A DNA stretch of 34,601 nt from a virus. Of the stretch, positions 24,990-31,814 are shown one piece after another. Numbering within the stretch: the stretch's first letter is position 1; each line of letters opens with the position of its first letter. The stretch spans positions 1 to 34,601 of IMG/VR virus record IMGVR_UViG_3300005843_000025. One strand, 5' to 3'. A program made the position numbers and the translations under genes. The notes under the pieces were generated by a model. The model was not told the origin of the DNA. It did not search any database and saw only the letters and a program-made list of their open reading frames with translations.

Positions 24990-25462
24990 TTATAAATCCC
25001 GTGCTTATCCCAGTTCGCACGCTTCATCTTGCCTTTATTCCAGGCAGGGATCAATGAATAATCGATGCAGACAAACTGCTTGCCGATCCATCCGAAGTTA
25101 TCAATCTTGACGTCCGTGAACATGCCGGGGATAAATATAGGATATTCTTCCCGCTTGCGCAGCTCGGCCCGCTGCTGAATCAAGATCGTGCCTGAGTCAT
25201 TGATCAGGAAGCAGGGCGCGAGATATTTCGCAAACCAGCGCCAGGATTTATAATCGTTCCAGTTATTATACTCGCGAATGTTCGTGAAATTCTGCGCCGA
25301 GATGTCGCGCTCGACTTTCACGACATATTTATCGTTATCGCGCGCGGCATAGACGTTCCGGTGAATACCATGGCCGAGAAAATCGCCGCAGAGCAGATCC
25401 ATCGTCTTGTCAATCCCGTATCTGGAATTCAGGATCCGCATTATCTCAAAGCCGTCCATCAT
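24986..25462 (-). CDS. Minimal protein-kinase-like protein (158 aa)
   Basis: Start ATG 25462 lies inside the upstream stop (TGATG); the frame further upstream overlaps that gene and is not used. Kinase-like landmarks occur in order. A glycine-rich loop reads GDFLGHGIHRNVYAA (26-40), VVKV follows with K49, and REYNNW with E64 matches helix C. ILIQQRAEL is hinge-like, DVKIDN (D117, N122) matches the catalytic loop D-x4-N, and CIDYS (D134) takes the place of DFG. At 158 residues it is about half a normal kinase domain and lacks most of the C-lobe. It may phosphorylate a small molecule or protein, or be a pseudokinase. This type occurs in other phages with unknown role. Confidence 0.6.
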   Translation of the reverse strand: MMDGFEIMRILNSRYGIDKTMDLLCGDFLGHGIHRNVYAARDNDKYVVKVERDISAQNFTNIREYNNWNDYKSWRWFAKYLAPCFLINDSGTILIQQRAELRKREEYPIFIPGMFTDVKIDNFGWIGKQFVCIDYSLIPAWNKGKMKRANWDKHGIYK

Positions 25463-25734
25463 CAGCAAACCTTTCCGTTCGTGATATGAAAATGCGACTT
25501 GCACCCTTCAATCTTATGAATCGAAGGCGTAATCGTCCGGCTTTCTTTGTCGACTTTCCAGCAAGGCTTGACTCCTTCCATTAAGGAGAGCATCAGCTTG
25601 TCGCCGCATCCGCAGGGGCAAATCAGAATAGCCCATTTATCGTATCGGGAAAAATATACGACGCCTTCTTTCGGCTCGATGTCATAAGGACCTTCGGCGG
25701 CTGTTTCCGAGAAAGAATATTCCGTCGTCTTCAT
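25462..25734 (-). CDS. DUF6527-like protein (90 aa)
   Basis: The family pattern is clear: an early strand GVVYFSRYDKWAILICPCGCGD (parts of residues 24-45) with a CPCGCG knuckle, then LSLMEGVKPCW, TITPSIHKIEGCKSHFHITN and GKVC at the end. The conserved Cys, Ser and His residues of the CKSHFHI segment are present. From memory, DUF6527 proteins occur in phages and in bacterial ubiquitin-like (Bub) operons, where a peptidase role has been proposed. Here there is no E1, E2 or ubiquitin-like gene in the window. It is tightly coupled (ATGA upstream, TGATG downstream) to a kinase-like gene. Confidence 0.72.
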   Translation of the reverse strand: MKTTEYSFSETAAEGPYDIEPKEGVVYFSRYDKWAILICPCGCGDKLMLSLMEGVKPCWKVDKESRTITPSIHKIEGCKSHFHITNGKVC

Positions 25735-26096
25735 ATCAGCACGAGCTCTGCTTGAAGAACTTCGGCCTCGTTGCCGGCAGCATCGAAGAAGCGCTCGAAG
25801 CGCGTCTCGACTCGCTGAAGAGCCTGAGATCCGACAGAGAATTCAATCGAATCAAATATCGAAGAGAGGCTCCGGCAGAGATGAATAGAATAAGGCTGCT
25901 TTGTCGGGAAGCCTGATTCCGGAAGATCGACGGTCACGAGACCAGATCCATCGCTGCTTGCCTGCAGCGCGAAAATGTTCGTCGAAGATTCATTCTTGAA
26001 TACGGCCCAGACGATTCCAGGAACGGCGATCGTTCCGATCTTCAGCGACTTCGCGCAGCAGTGCAGCGCTTTCGCGCGAAATACTTCACAGCTCAT
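25731..26096 (-). CDS. Hypothetical beta-rich protein (121 aa)
   Basis: ATGA overlaps join it to the genes on both sides. The sequence alternates short strands (KIGTIAVPGIVWAVFKNESS, GLVTVDLPES) with a helix-poor middle, and the C-terminus has VETRFERFFDAAGNEAEVLQ. The N-terminal segment has four cysteines (SCEVFRAKALHCCAKSL includes three). It might be a small virion or binding protein. I recognise no family. Confidence 0.6.
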   Translation of the reverse strand: MSCEVFRAKALHCCAKSLKIGTIAVPGIVWAVFKNESSTNIFALQASSDGSGLVTVDLPESGFPTKQPYSIHLCRSLSSIFDSIEFSVGSQALQRVETRFERFFDAAGNEAEVLQAELVLI

Positions 26097-26386
26097 TTTC
26101 TTCTTTTTTTAGGCGGTGTATAATTGCTCGCATGCTTTCGATGCGGCTTGCCGGAGCCTCCGCGCTGAATGCGCTCATGCTTCTCGAGCACTTTTTCTTT
26201 GCGAAGCAGCTCTTCTTGATAAAGCTGATCTTTGTGTGCCTGCAGCTCCGGCGAAGAGTATGGCTCATTTGTCGGATCCTTCATCTTTTGCTGAAAATCT
26301 TCTTCCGAAAGATGGCAATATTTGCCGAAGCCGACCGGATAAGGAGGACAGCCGCAAGCGGGATATCTATGACAGTGAGAGCTCAT
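26093..26386 (-). CDS. Cys/His-rich basic protein (97 aa)
   Basis: It starts in an ATGA overlap with a micro-gene. The N-terminus has MSSHCHRYPACGCPPYPVGF with three cysteines and two histidines, then KYCHLSEEDF, a likely metal-binding cluster. The remainder is a charged helix (YQEELLRKEKVLEKHERIQR) ending in a very basic tail (PPKKRRK). Nucleic-acid binding is plausible. No known family is recognised. Confidence 0.6.
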   Translation of the reverse strand: MSSHCHRYPACGCPPYPVGFGKYCHLSEEDFQQKMKDPTNEPYSSPELQAHKDQLYQEELLRKEKVLEKHERIQRGGSGKPHRKHASNYTPPKKRRK

Positions 26387-26487
26387 CCTTTCCAGTTATT
26401 CATTGCCTTGCAAAGCAGCCAGTAGATCAGAAAAAATAATCCGACCAGGATTGCAAGCGCGCCGAGCACAAACATAAGAATCTTCAT
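26383..26487 (-). CDS. Single-span micro-protein (34 aa)
   Basis: ATG at 26487 overlaps the upstream stop and its TGA overlaps the next ATG, so both ends fit the operon's coupling. The product is MKILMFVLGALAILVGLFFL followed by IYWLLCKAMNNWKG, almost entirely one membrane helix. GGAGG stands eight bases before the start but is also codons of the upstream gene. A holin-like or exclusion micro-protein is possible; nothing decides it. Confidence 0.6.
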   Translation of the reverse strand: MKILMFVLGALAILVGLFFLIYWLLCKAMNNWKG

Positions 26488-26795
26488 CGATTTGCCTCCA
26501 GTTTTAGAGCGGTCGGAACATGCGACGAGTAAAACTCCTCCTCCTTCTTTATAATCCCGGCTTTCAGTATTTCTACGAGCGCATAATTCAAGATATAATC
26601 CGGATTCTTGTTTTCAGCTGCGAGCGTCAAAACATGAACTCGCTCAATCCCTCTGTGCATAGCAATTTCAATATAATCAGTATCGAGCAAGGAATATTCT
26701 CTTATACGATATTCACGCTTCGGACCTTTTGATTCGCCTTGCAAAATATTACAGACGAACTCCAATAACTTTCTCGAATCAGCTGCTGAAATCAT
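26484..26795 (-). CDS. Hypothetical protein (103 aa)
   Basis: The ATG at 26795 (MISAADSRKLLEFVCNILQG) is chosen because it overlaps the upstream stop in ATGA; a longer frame to 26867 would lie inside the upstream gene. The protein has a beta-rich middle (YRIREYSLLDTDYIEIAMH, VHVLTLAAENKNPD) and helices after it. No family is recognised. By eye it is more A+T-rich than its neighbours. Confidence 0.6.
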   Translation of the reverse strand: MISAADSRKLLEFVCNILQGESKGPKREYRIREYSLLDTDYIEIAMHRGIERVHVLTLAAENKNPDYILNYALVEILKAGIIKKEEEFYSSHVPTALKLEANR

Positions 26796-27175
26796 CGCCT
26801 CTCCTCCTTCTGAATAGGCTTTCCCTTCAATCCTTTCTTGATGAACTTCTTCAGGCGCCGGCGGCATTCGCTGTAATCTGAATAGTTCATCTCCGGAGGC
26901 CGCTCATTGAGAACATATTTCCCGGCCCGGGCGAGCTGAGCCATCCAGTAATTGATTCGCTGCTCGTCGCTCATGGCGGAGAGATCGAGCGGAGGCTCTG
27001 ACTTATTAACAGGCTTTTCAACAATAACGATTCGCTCCGCCTGATCGAGCTTGCGATCCATTGCCTGAAGATCGCGCAGCTCCCGGACGAGCTCCGAGGT
27101 CGGCTTGCCTCCTCCGACGTGCGCGATACGCATTGCTTGATTTAATTGCTTCTCGTCTTCTGCGCTCATGCTCAT
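26792..27175 (-). CDS. Hypothetical charged helical protein (127 aa)
   Basis: Start and stop both lie in ATGA overlaps. The N-terminal part (EDEKQLNQAMRIAHVGGGK) is followed by ELVRELRDLQAMDRKLDQAE, a likely helix, and a basic C-terminus (CRRRLKKFIKKGLKGKPIQK). Nucleic-acid contact is possible because of the basic tail. No family is recognised. Confidence 0.62.
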   Translation of the reverse strand: MSMSAEDEKQLNQAMRIAHVGGGKPTSELVRELRDLQAMDRKLDQAERIVIVEKPVNKSEPPLDLSAMSDEQRINYWMAQLARAGKYVLNERPPEMNYSDYSECRRRLKKFIKKGLKGKPIQKEERR

Positions 27176-27345
27176 TTCGCATCCTCCAGGAGCCGCGGCT
27201 CGTAAGTCAATTCGATGCTTTTAAGATTCCGCTTGCGATCAGGCAAATGCAAGACGGGCTTTCTTCCGAAGAGAATCAGGAATCGCTCCCGGAGCGAGAA
27301 GCGCAGCTGCAGCGGCTCGCCTTCTTTGTAGGTTAATGTTTTCAT
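27172..27345 (-). CDS. Micro-protein (57 aa)
   Basis: ATG at 27345 overlaps the upstream stop and TGA at 27172 overlaps the next ATG, so this frame bridges two coupled genes with no gap. The product has MKTLTYKEGEPLQLRFSLRE at the start and RNLKSIELTYEPRLLEDAK at the end, with a basic, beta-prone character. The pattern of a short strand, LRFSLRERFLILFGRKPVLH, then a second strand recalls small phage proteins of unknown function. It is not membrane-bound. Confidence 0.65.
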   Translation of the reverse strand: MKTLTYKEGEPLQLRFSLRERFLILFGRKPVLHLPDRKRNLKSIELTYEPRLLEDAK

Positions 27346-27584
27346 GATCCGTATTTTATAAATTCAAGTATGATATCATCCATCTGCTCAAGCTGCTCCT
27401 TCTTCGCCTGCAGCCGGCCTTCATTCTCTCCCATCGATTGAACTTCGTCAATCATTCCAGAGAAAGGAAGCTTTGCTCTTTCTGTGCATCGCTGAATCTC
27501 AGACTGCACGCAAAGCCTCTGATAATATAAATAATCAAGCATCTTCTTGCGCCGGATCGCTTCCTTGATTTCAGCTTCGCTCAT
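27342..27584 (-). CDS. Small coiled-coil protein (80 aa)
   Basis: ATGA overlaps stand at both ends. Almost the whole sequence is helical, with MSEAEIKEAIRRKKMLDYLY at the N-terminus and RLQAKKEQLEQMDDIILEFI near the C-terminus, a probable two-helix hairpin. It may pair with the coiled-coil protein encoded upstream. No family is recognised. Confidence 0.62.
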   Translation of the reverse strand: MSEAEIKEAIRRKKMLDYLYYQRLCVQSEIQRCTERAKLPFSGMIDEVQSMGENEGRLQAKKEQLEQMDDIILEFIKYGS

Positions 27585-28486
27585 TCCGCCATCTCCTTTC
27601 CAGCATAATAATCCCTCAGCTCATTCTGCAGTCCTGCGAGCTTCTCATCTTCACGATCGAGCTCATGCAGGAAAGGCGTCTGCTGGATTCGCTCCCAAAA
27701 GAAATTTATTCGCTTGTTAAATTCACGATGCCGGGCGGCGTATTTCTTATTCGATTCGCCTTTCTTCTGCTCCGGCATCAGCGGAAGAAGGAACTTCGCA
27801 TGAACGGACCGGCCTTTCGGCTCAGTGAGATTCGGACGCTTCAGCGCTATAGTGTGCCAGCCTGGCGTGCGTTCCTTGCAGAAATCTCTCGTCTCTTTTT
27901 TCGCCGGCTCTTCTTTCGCACAATCGAATGAGATCACGCCGGTCATTCCCTTATCGCAAAGATCAGGCGGAATCTTTGTAATCAATGCACCATCGCGAAC
28001 AGCCTGAACAGTTTTATTCCAATCCTGCTCCTTCTCTTTATCGCCGGCGATACGCTTCTGTTGCGCCTCAATTTCGCGCTGAAGAAACCATCGAGCATAA
28101 AGCAAAGCCTTGAGGCTAAACGCATCCTTGAGCCGATAGCCGTCAATGTCTCTCTTCGCAAATCGCTCGATGTGACCGATACAATTAGCCAGGCGATAGT
28201 TAAGATTCCAGTTTTCGATGATGTTGACTGCGGCAAATGGATCATTCGCAAAAGTCATTTGATCATGAATCTCATGATCATGAAACTTCTCGACAAGCCT
28301 CCGCTGAATAGTCAGATCGTTCTGCAAGGATGCGGCATAGAGCGTTTTGCTCTCGAGATCTTTCCGGAGCCGGTTGCGGTCCTCCGCCGTCGATTCGTAT
28401 TGAGCTTTAAGGATTCGGAATTGCTCAGCGGCAACTCTCGCTTCGCGCAGGAGCGCTGCGCGGCTTTTGGTTTTTTGTTTCTTCAT
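27581..28486 (-). CDS. Coiled-coil protein with a DUF3310-like segment (301 aa)
   Basis: The start at 28486 is preceded by ATTCAAAGCAAC. Residues 1-70 are a coiled coil. Residues about 83-140 read AAVNIIENWNLNYRLANCIG, then HIERFAKRDIDGYRLKDAFS and LLYARWFLQREIE. This resembles DUF3310 (small phage proteins of the MazG-like nucleotide-pyrophosphatase neighbourhood), which has the pattern W-x-L-x-x-x-L-x-N-x-I-x-x-I-x-R and a final helix before R-E-I. The last 150 residues, with VISFDCAKEEPAKKETRDFC, are unassigned. The domain call is by eye and tentative. Confidence 0.6.
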   Translation of the reverse strand: MKKQKTKSRAALLREARVAAEQFRILKAQYESTAEDRNRLRKDLESKTLYAASLQNDLTIQRRLVEKFHDHEIHDQMTFANDPFAAVNIIENWNLNYRLANCIGHIERFAKRDIDGYRLKDAFSLKALLYARWFLQREIEAQQKRIAGDKEKEQDWNKTVQAVRDGALITKIPPDLCDKGMTGVISFDCAKEEPAKKETRDFCKERTPGWHTIALKRPNLTEPKGRSVHAKFLLPLMPEQKKGESNKKYAARHREFNKRINFFWERIQQTPFLHELDREDEKLAGLQNELRDYYAGKEMAE

Positions 28487-28504
28487 GTTGCTTTGAATTA
28501 TTTT

Positions 28505-29092
28505 CTAATCAAATTTATTATAAAATTTAATCGCCTGATCCCATCCGAATTCAGACCAGATCCAGACGAAAATCTCCTGCAGCTTTTCCTTGCTTATTCC
28601 CTTCTCTTCGCGCGGAGATTGCGAATTCTCGTAAATAGATCGGGTTCGGAAGACGCTGAGCTCTGCTGCATGCTCGCGCAGGAGCTTGACCTGAGATGCG
28701 ATCCGCATCACGAGACGGCCGTTTTGCGCCTCCTGCGCTTCTAACTTGCTTTGAAGACTGTCGCGCTCGGCATTCGCATCCTGCAGAGCTCGATCATTCT
28801 TATTAGCATTCTTTGCATACTTGTCATTCAGCTCCCGAGCATCGGCAAGCTCCTTGCTGAGCTGCTCGACTTGCGCACGATATTGCCGGAAGCGCTGAGT
28901 CAGCCTTGCATTCTCATATTTTTTATCATCAAGCTTGCCGCGAATCTTTTTATGATCAGCATGGGCCTTCTTCAGCTCGCGCTGCATGTCAGCTCGAGTC
29001 GCAGGCTCTTTGCGGAGTTCGGCCTGATTCATAATTGCCTTTCTGAATTCGCGCTTAACCAGCGCGCGGGTGCTTAGTTGCTTTGTCTTCAT
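28505..29092 (-). CDS. Coiled-coil hypothetical protein (195 aa)
   Basis: The ATG at 29092 is chosen over 29125 because CATCAAAGC lies upstream and the 29125 start falls in a hairpin. Residues 30-150 form a long coiled coil rich in K, E, A and R (AQVEQLSKELADARELND, NAERDSLQSKLEAQEAQNGR). The C-terminal 35 residues form a compact part with LQEIFVWIWSEFGWDQAIKF. It is the first gene after the terminase large subunit and a 115-base gap. No family is recognised. Confidence 0.65.
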   Translation of the reverse strand: MKTKQLSTRALVKREFRKAIMNQAELRKEPATRADMQRELKKAHADHKKIRGKLDDKKYENARLTQRFRQYRAQVEQLSKELADARELNDKYAKNANKNDRALQDANAERDSLQSKLEAQEAQNGRLVMRIASQVKLLREHAAELSVFRTRSIYENSQSPREEKGISKEKLQEIFVWIWSEFGWDQAIKFYNKFD

Positions 29093-29112
29093 GAAAAATT
29101 TGCTTTGATGCG

Positions 29113-29132
29113 CGAAAGATAGCAATCTTTCG
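29113..29132. other. Perfect 8-bp hairpin upstream of the 29092 start
   Basis: Bases 29113-29120 (CGAAAGAT) and 29125-29132 (ATCTTTCG) are perfect inverted repeats around a 4-base loop. On the minus strand the structure ends about 20 bases before the ATG at 29092 and directly before the CATCAAAGC leader. It could be a 5' transcript structure, a processing site or an operator. No T-run follows, so it is not a typical terminator. Confidence 0.5.
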
Positions 29133-29173
29133 TATCATTGAGCCGCGATTCCAAGTCTGCTTTTCACCTGACC

Positions 29174-29208
29174 GCCTCGAAGTTACTCACAGAGCTTCGA
29201 GGCTTTTT
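29174..29208 (+). terminator. Terminator-like hairpin oriented on the plus strand at the 3' end of terL
   Basis: Bases 29174-29182 (GCCTCGAAG) pair perfectly with 29195-29203 (CTTCGAGGC) around a 12-base loop, and five T residues follow on the plus strand (29204-29208). Read on the minus strand the stem starts two bases after the terminase stop codon and is preceded by A residues but followed by GGTCAGG. It therefore fits a plus-strand terminator better than one for the phage genes, although it may still slow or protect the minus-strand transcript. Confidence 0.55.
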
Positions 29209-30581
29209 CATTTCGATCCCGGATTGAGCTTATTCCGCTTCATGTGCTGCAGGATCCATTTCTTCCAGAAAGTATTGATCTTGTATCGATACGCATCGAG
29301 GAAATCGGCGCGCTGCGCAACGTCTTTCCGGTCCTTCTTGATGATCTGCCCGAAGGCGTCGCATTGAACGATCTCGAGATCCCGGCACGTCAACGGGCAG
29401 CGCTTCTGCGAGACGATGATCTCCAGGTCCGGCTTCTCCTTCGCCGAATGATAAAGAAGATAGTTGCAATCCTGCCGGCTGATCGCATGCGTCGGCGGGC
29501 GCGGAGCTGCGATCTGCCAATCTTTCAAGCCGAGGCCGCTCTGCATCTGCTTGAAGAAAGAAGCGCGATCCCTCAGCGAGAGCTGCGAGTTATTTCCTGA
29601 GCCGGCATCACCGGTGAGATAGCAGTTCGGGATCTGCGCCGAATAGCGCTCTTTGATCAGATCGATCATCGCCGGCACGGATCCGTTCTTGATTTCAGCT
29701 TCATCGAAAGTATGATCATGAATGCCTTTCTGATCGCTGAAGAGATGGCCGAAGATCACGGCGAACGGATTCAGGTTGAAATCCGTCGAGATGATCAGTC
29801 GCTTGCGCGGATCGAAGACGGCCCGCTCCGAGAAATGGATCTTCTGATTCAGATTGTAGAGGAAAGGATTCTCGCCGGCCATCTCGACGAATTCGCCTTC
29901 GATCTCCTGCTCCCTCTCTTTCGGCGAGAGCTGAGCCTTGATCTCTTCGATGTCGGAGACTTCATTCAGCGGATTATCATAGCTCGTGAATTCCAGGAGG
30001 CGATATCCCGGCTCTTTCTTCCGCGCCTTCTCGCAAAGCGTATAGAATCGATGCGGGCTGCCGTCCTTATTCGTCTTTCCTTTCGGAACGCCGGCAGCGA
30101 TCAGCCTCGAGTCTTCATAATCAATCATCATCGGCAGGATTGCCTGCGTATAGATGTAATCATTCTTGAGAATGATCCCTGCCTCGTTGATTATTATGAG
30201 CTTATATCCGAAGCCCTCGAGCGTCTCCGGGCGATCCGCCGAGCGGAAATCCATGTAGCTATTTCGGACGTAAAGAATGCGCTTCTGCTGATTCCATTGC
30301 CACCAGCCTTTCGGCAGGCGCTTGAGGTCCGGCTTGAAGTATCGCTCGACATACCGGTCGATATCGCCGTTCACTTTATCGACCCACAGGATCGGGAAAT
30401 GCCCATCGATAAGCTGCTCGATGCAATATTTCTCGGCGCCTTGCGTGAATCCGAAGCGGCGCCCCTTCTTGATCATCGTGAAGCGAGCCGATTGATCGCC
30501 TTCAAAAAAAATCTTCATTTGCTGCGGCGTATATTCCAGCTGCAGCTTAAAAGGTGCCGGCTCAGCCTTTTGTTCGCTCAT
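29208..30581 (-). CDS. Terminase large subunit (457 aa)
   Basis: The DNA-packaging ATPase and nuclease. In the ATPase domain, residues 37-46 (IKKGRRFGFT) occupy the Walker A position and LIIINEAG (128-135) is Walker B with the catalytic glutamate. The nuclease domain shows D267 (STDFNLNPF), D325 (GDAGSGN) and D427/D429 (RADFLDAYRY), the usual acidic set. The Walker A lacks the normal GK[S/T]; lysines K38/K39 lie earlier in the loop, as in some other terminases. The gene overlaps the small subunit by 20 bases. Length is normal for the family. Confidence 0.9.
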   Translation of the reverse strand: MSEQKAEPAPFKLQLEYTPQQMKIFFEGDQSARFTMIKKGRRFGFTQGAEKYCIEQLIDGHFPILWVDKVNGDIDRYVERYFKPDLKRLPKGWWQWNQQKRILYVRNSYMDFRSADRPETLEGFGYKLIIINEAGIILKNDYIYTQAILPMMIDYEDSRLIAAGVPKGKTNKDGSPHRFYTLCEKARKKEPGYRLLEFTSYDNPLNEVSDIEEIKAQLSPKEREQEIEGEFVEMAGENPFLYNLNQKIHFSERAVFDPRKRLIISTDFNLNPFAVIFGHLFSDQKGIHDHTFDEAEIKNGSVPAMIDLIKERYSAQIPNCYLTGDAGSGNNSQLSLRDRASFFKQMQSGLGLKDWQIAAPRPPTHAISRQDCNYLLYHSAKEKPDLEIIVSQKRCPLTCRDLEIVQCDAFGQIIKKDRKDVAQRADFLDAYRYKINTFWKKWILQHMKRNKLNPGSK

Positions 30582-31104
30582 CCTTTGCCTCCTTGAGCTC
30601 AGCCTTGCTTGAGACGACGCGCCTGGTCACTTCAATCTTCCCGATCTCCTCCGGCATGTCGATCTCCGTGATGCGCTTATATCCGCGATCACGACCTTTC
30701 CGCTCAAGATAAAACCGGACCGATTCGCCGTCCGGAGGATAATTCTTGATGCTCGGAACGATCGTCTTATGCACCGTCTTCTTCTCCGTCCGCTTGCCGT
30801 TCTTATCGATCGAGACTTCTGTCGTCGTATGAAAATAGATCTTATCCTCGGGCACCTGAGCTCCCTTCATCAGCTTCATCAGCTGCGATTCTCCGAAGTC
30901 AAGACCGATATCATCGATCGCCTTGACAGCTTTGGCGAATTCCGGATCATCGGCGAGCCAGCGATAATAAGCCGACCGGGCAACTTTAGCAAGGCGGAGC
31001 GCATTGCTGACGATGCCGAGAGATTTCTCCATCGCGGCGAGCATTCGCGCCTTCGCGATTTCGGTCCTTTTCTGTGTCTTTTTCTCCTTTTCTTCCTCTT
31101 TCAT
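30562..31104 (-). CDS. Terminase small subunit-like DNA-binding protein (180 aa)
   Basis: ATG at 31104 (MKEEEKEKKTQKRTEIAKAR) overlaps the upstream stop (ATGA). A helix-turn-helix-like segment lies at about residues 22-62 (AAMEKSLGIVSNALRLAKVA, then RSAYYRWLADDPEFAKAV), the pattern of phBC6A51-type and related small terminase proteins. The middle carries a hairpin with many K/T residues, and the C-terminus (GYKRITEIDMPEEIGKI) is charged, as expected for contact with the large subunit. It directly precedes the large subunit. It should recognise the packaging start site. Confidence 0.78.
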   Translation of the reverse strand: MKEEEKEKKTQKRTEIAKARMLAAMEKSLGIVSNALRLAKVARSAYYRWLADDPEFAKAVKAIDDIGLDFGESQLMKLMKGAQVPEDKIYFHTTTEVSIDKNGKRTEKKTVHKTIVPSIKNYPPDGESVRFYLERKGRDRGYKRITEIDMPEEIGKIEVTRRVVSSKAELKEAKDERTKG

Positions 31105-31814
31105 AATACGTTCCAAAATAAGACTTTATGGTCTTGCGGGATCTCTCCGCGGTATTTGCGCATCAAGTACTCCCATGCTTTCGCATCATAATTCGCCGAG
31201 CTCTTGAAGGGAGGCCTGATCCTGCATTCCTGCTCGAATCGATATGGGCAAGGAATCAGCTGAAGATTCGGCGGAAATTTCTGCTTTTCGTACCTGCTCT
31301 TCAATCCGACAGCGACAGCTGATATTTGCGATTCGCTGAAGACCTCGGCAAGGCATCTGCTGAGCATTCCTGAGCCCGCTGCGCAGCAGACCTCATCGAT
31401 TGAAGGAAGAGCAGCCTTGACGGATCGGATGAAGCTCAGGAAGGGCTCTCTTGCTTCAGGAAGATCAAATCCGAGCGGGAACATCCAGGCACCGGTCTTC
31501 TCGCAATATGCCCGGGCCTTGGCTTGGACATTTGACATGAAGCCGAGCGGAACTTCGATGATCCGGGCTCCGTTATTCCGGACGATCTTCTGCATCCAAT
31601 GAAGCTCTTTCCGCTTAGCATAGAAAATCGTCACCGGGATATTCATCTTCTTTCCGACATAACTCATCGCCAGAGCTGCTCCGCCGAAGACGGGCGAGCC
31701 GTAAACGACCTCAGCTTTGCCTTCCATCAAATAAGGAAGAAAGCGAGCCTTGCTGCCGCCTTCATAGCGATCATCTCTCAGGACGAATGCTCCGCTTATT
31801 TTTTCGATGATCAT
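31101..31814 (-). CDS. PLP-dependent enzyme, fold-type II (cysteine synthase / ACC deaminase-like), short (237 aa)
   Basis: Landmarks of the tryptophan-synthase-beta superfamily occur in order. EGGSKAR (18-24) has K22 as the likely Schiff-base lysine. GSPVFGGAALAMSYVGKKMN (39-58) matches the S-G-N-H-type loop plus helix, and IPVTIFYAKR and NGARIIEVPLGF resemble the following strands. AAGSGMLSR (145-153) matches the glycine-rich phosphate-binding loop. At 237 residues it is shorter than usual enzymes (about 300-340), so the C-terminal part is reduced. It sits between a DNA methyltransferase gene and the terminase genes, coupled to both. A role in making a DNA-modifying group is a hypothesis; simple amino-acid metabolism is the alternative. 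Confidence 0.72.
   Translation of the reverse strand: MIIEKISGAFVLRDDRYEGGSKARFLPYLMEGKAEVVYGSPVFGGAALAMSYVGKKMNIPVTIFYAKRKELHWMQKIVRNNGARIIEVPLGFMSNVQAKARAYCEKTGAWMFPLGFDLPEAREPFLSFIRSVKAALPSIDEVCCAAGSGMLSRCLAEVFSESQISAVAVGLKSRYEKQKFPPNLQLIPCPYRFEQECRIRPPFKSSANYDAKAWEYLMRKYRGEIPQDHKVLFWNVL

Noticed and set aside
25462-25734. A complete ubiquitin-like (Bub-type) defence operon
   Set aside because: Only the DUF6527 gene is present; no E1-, E2- or ubiquitin-like gene occurs nearby.
26488-26497. GGAGG as a Shine-Dalgarno sequence for the 34-aa gene
   Set aside because: It also encodes Leu-Glu-Ala of the upstream gene and the start is already coupled by ATGA. Free-standing starts in this window lack such sequences.
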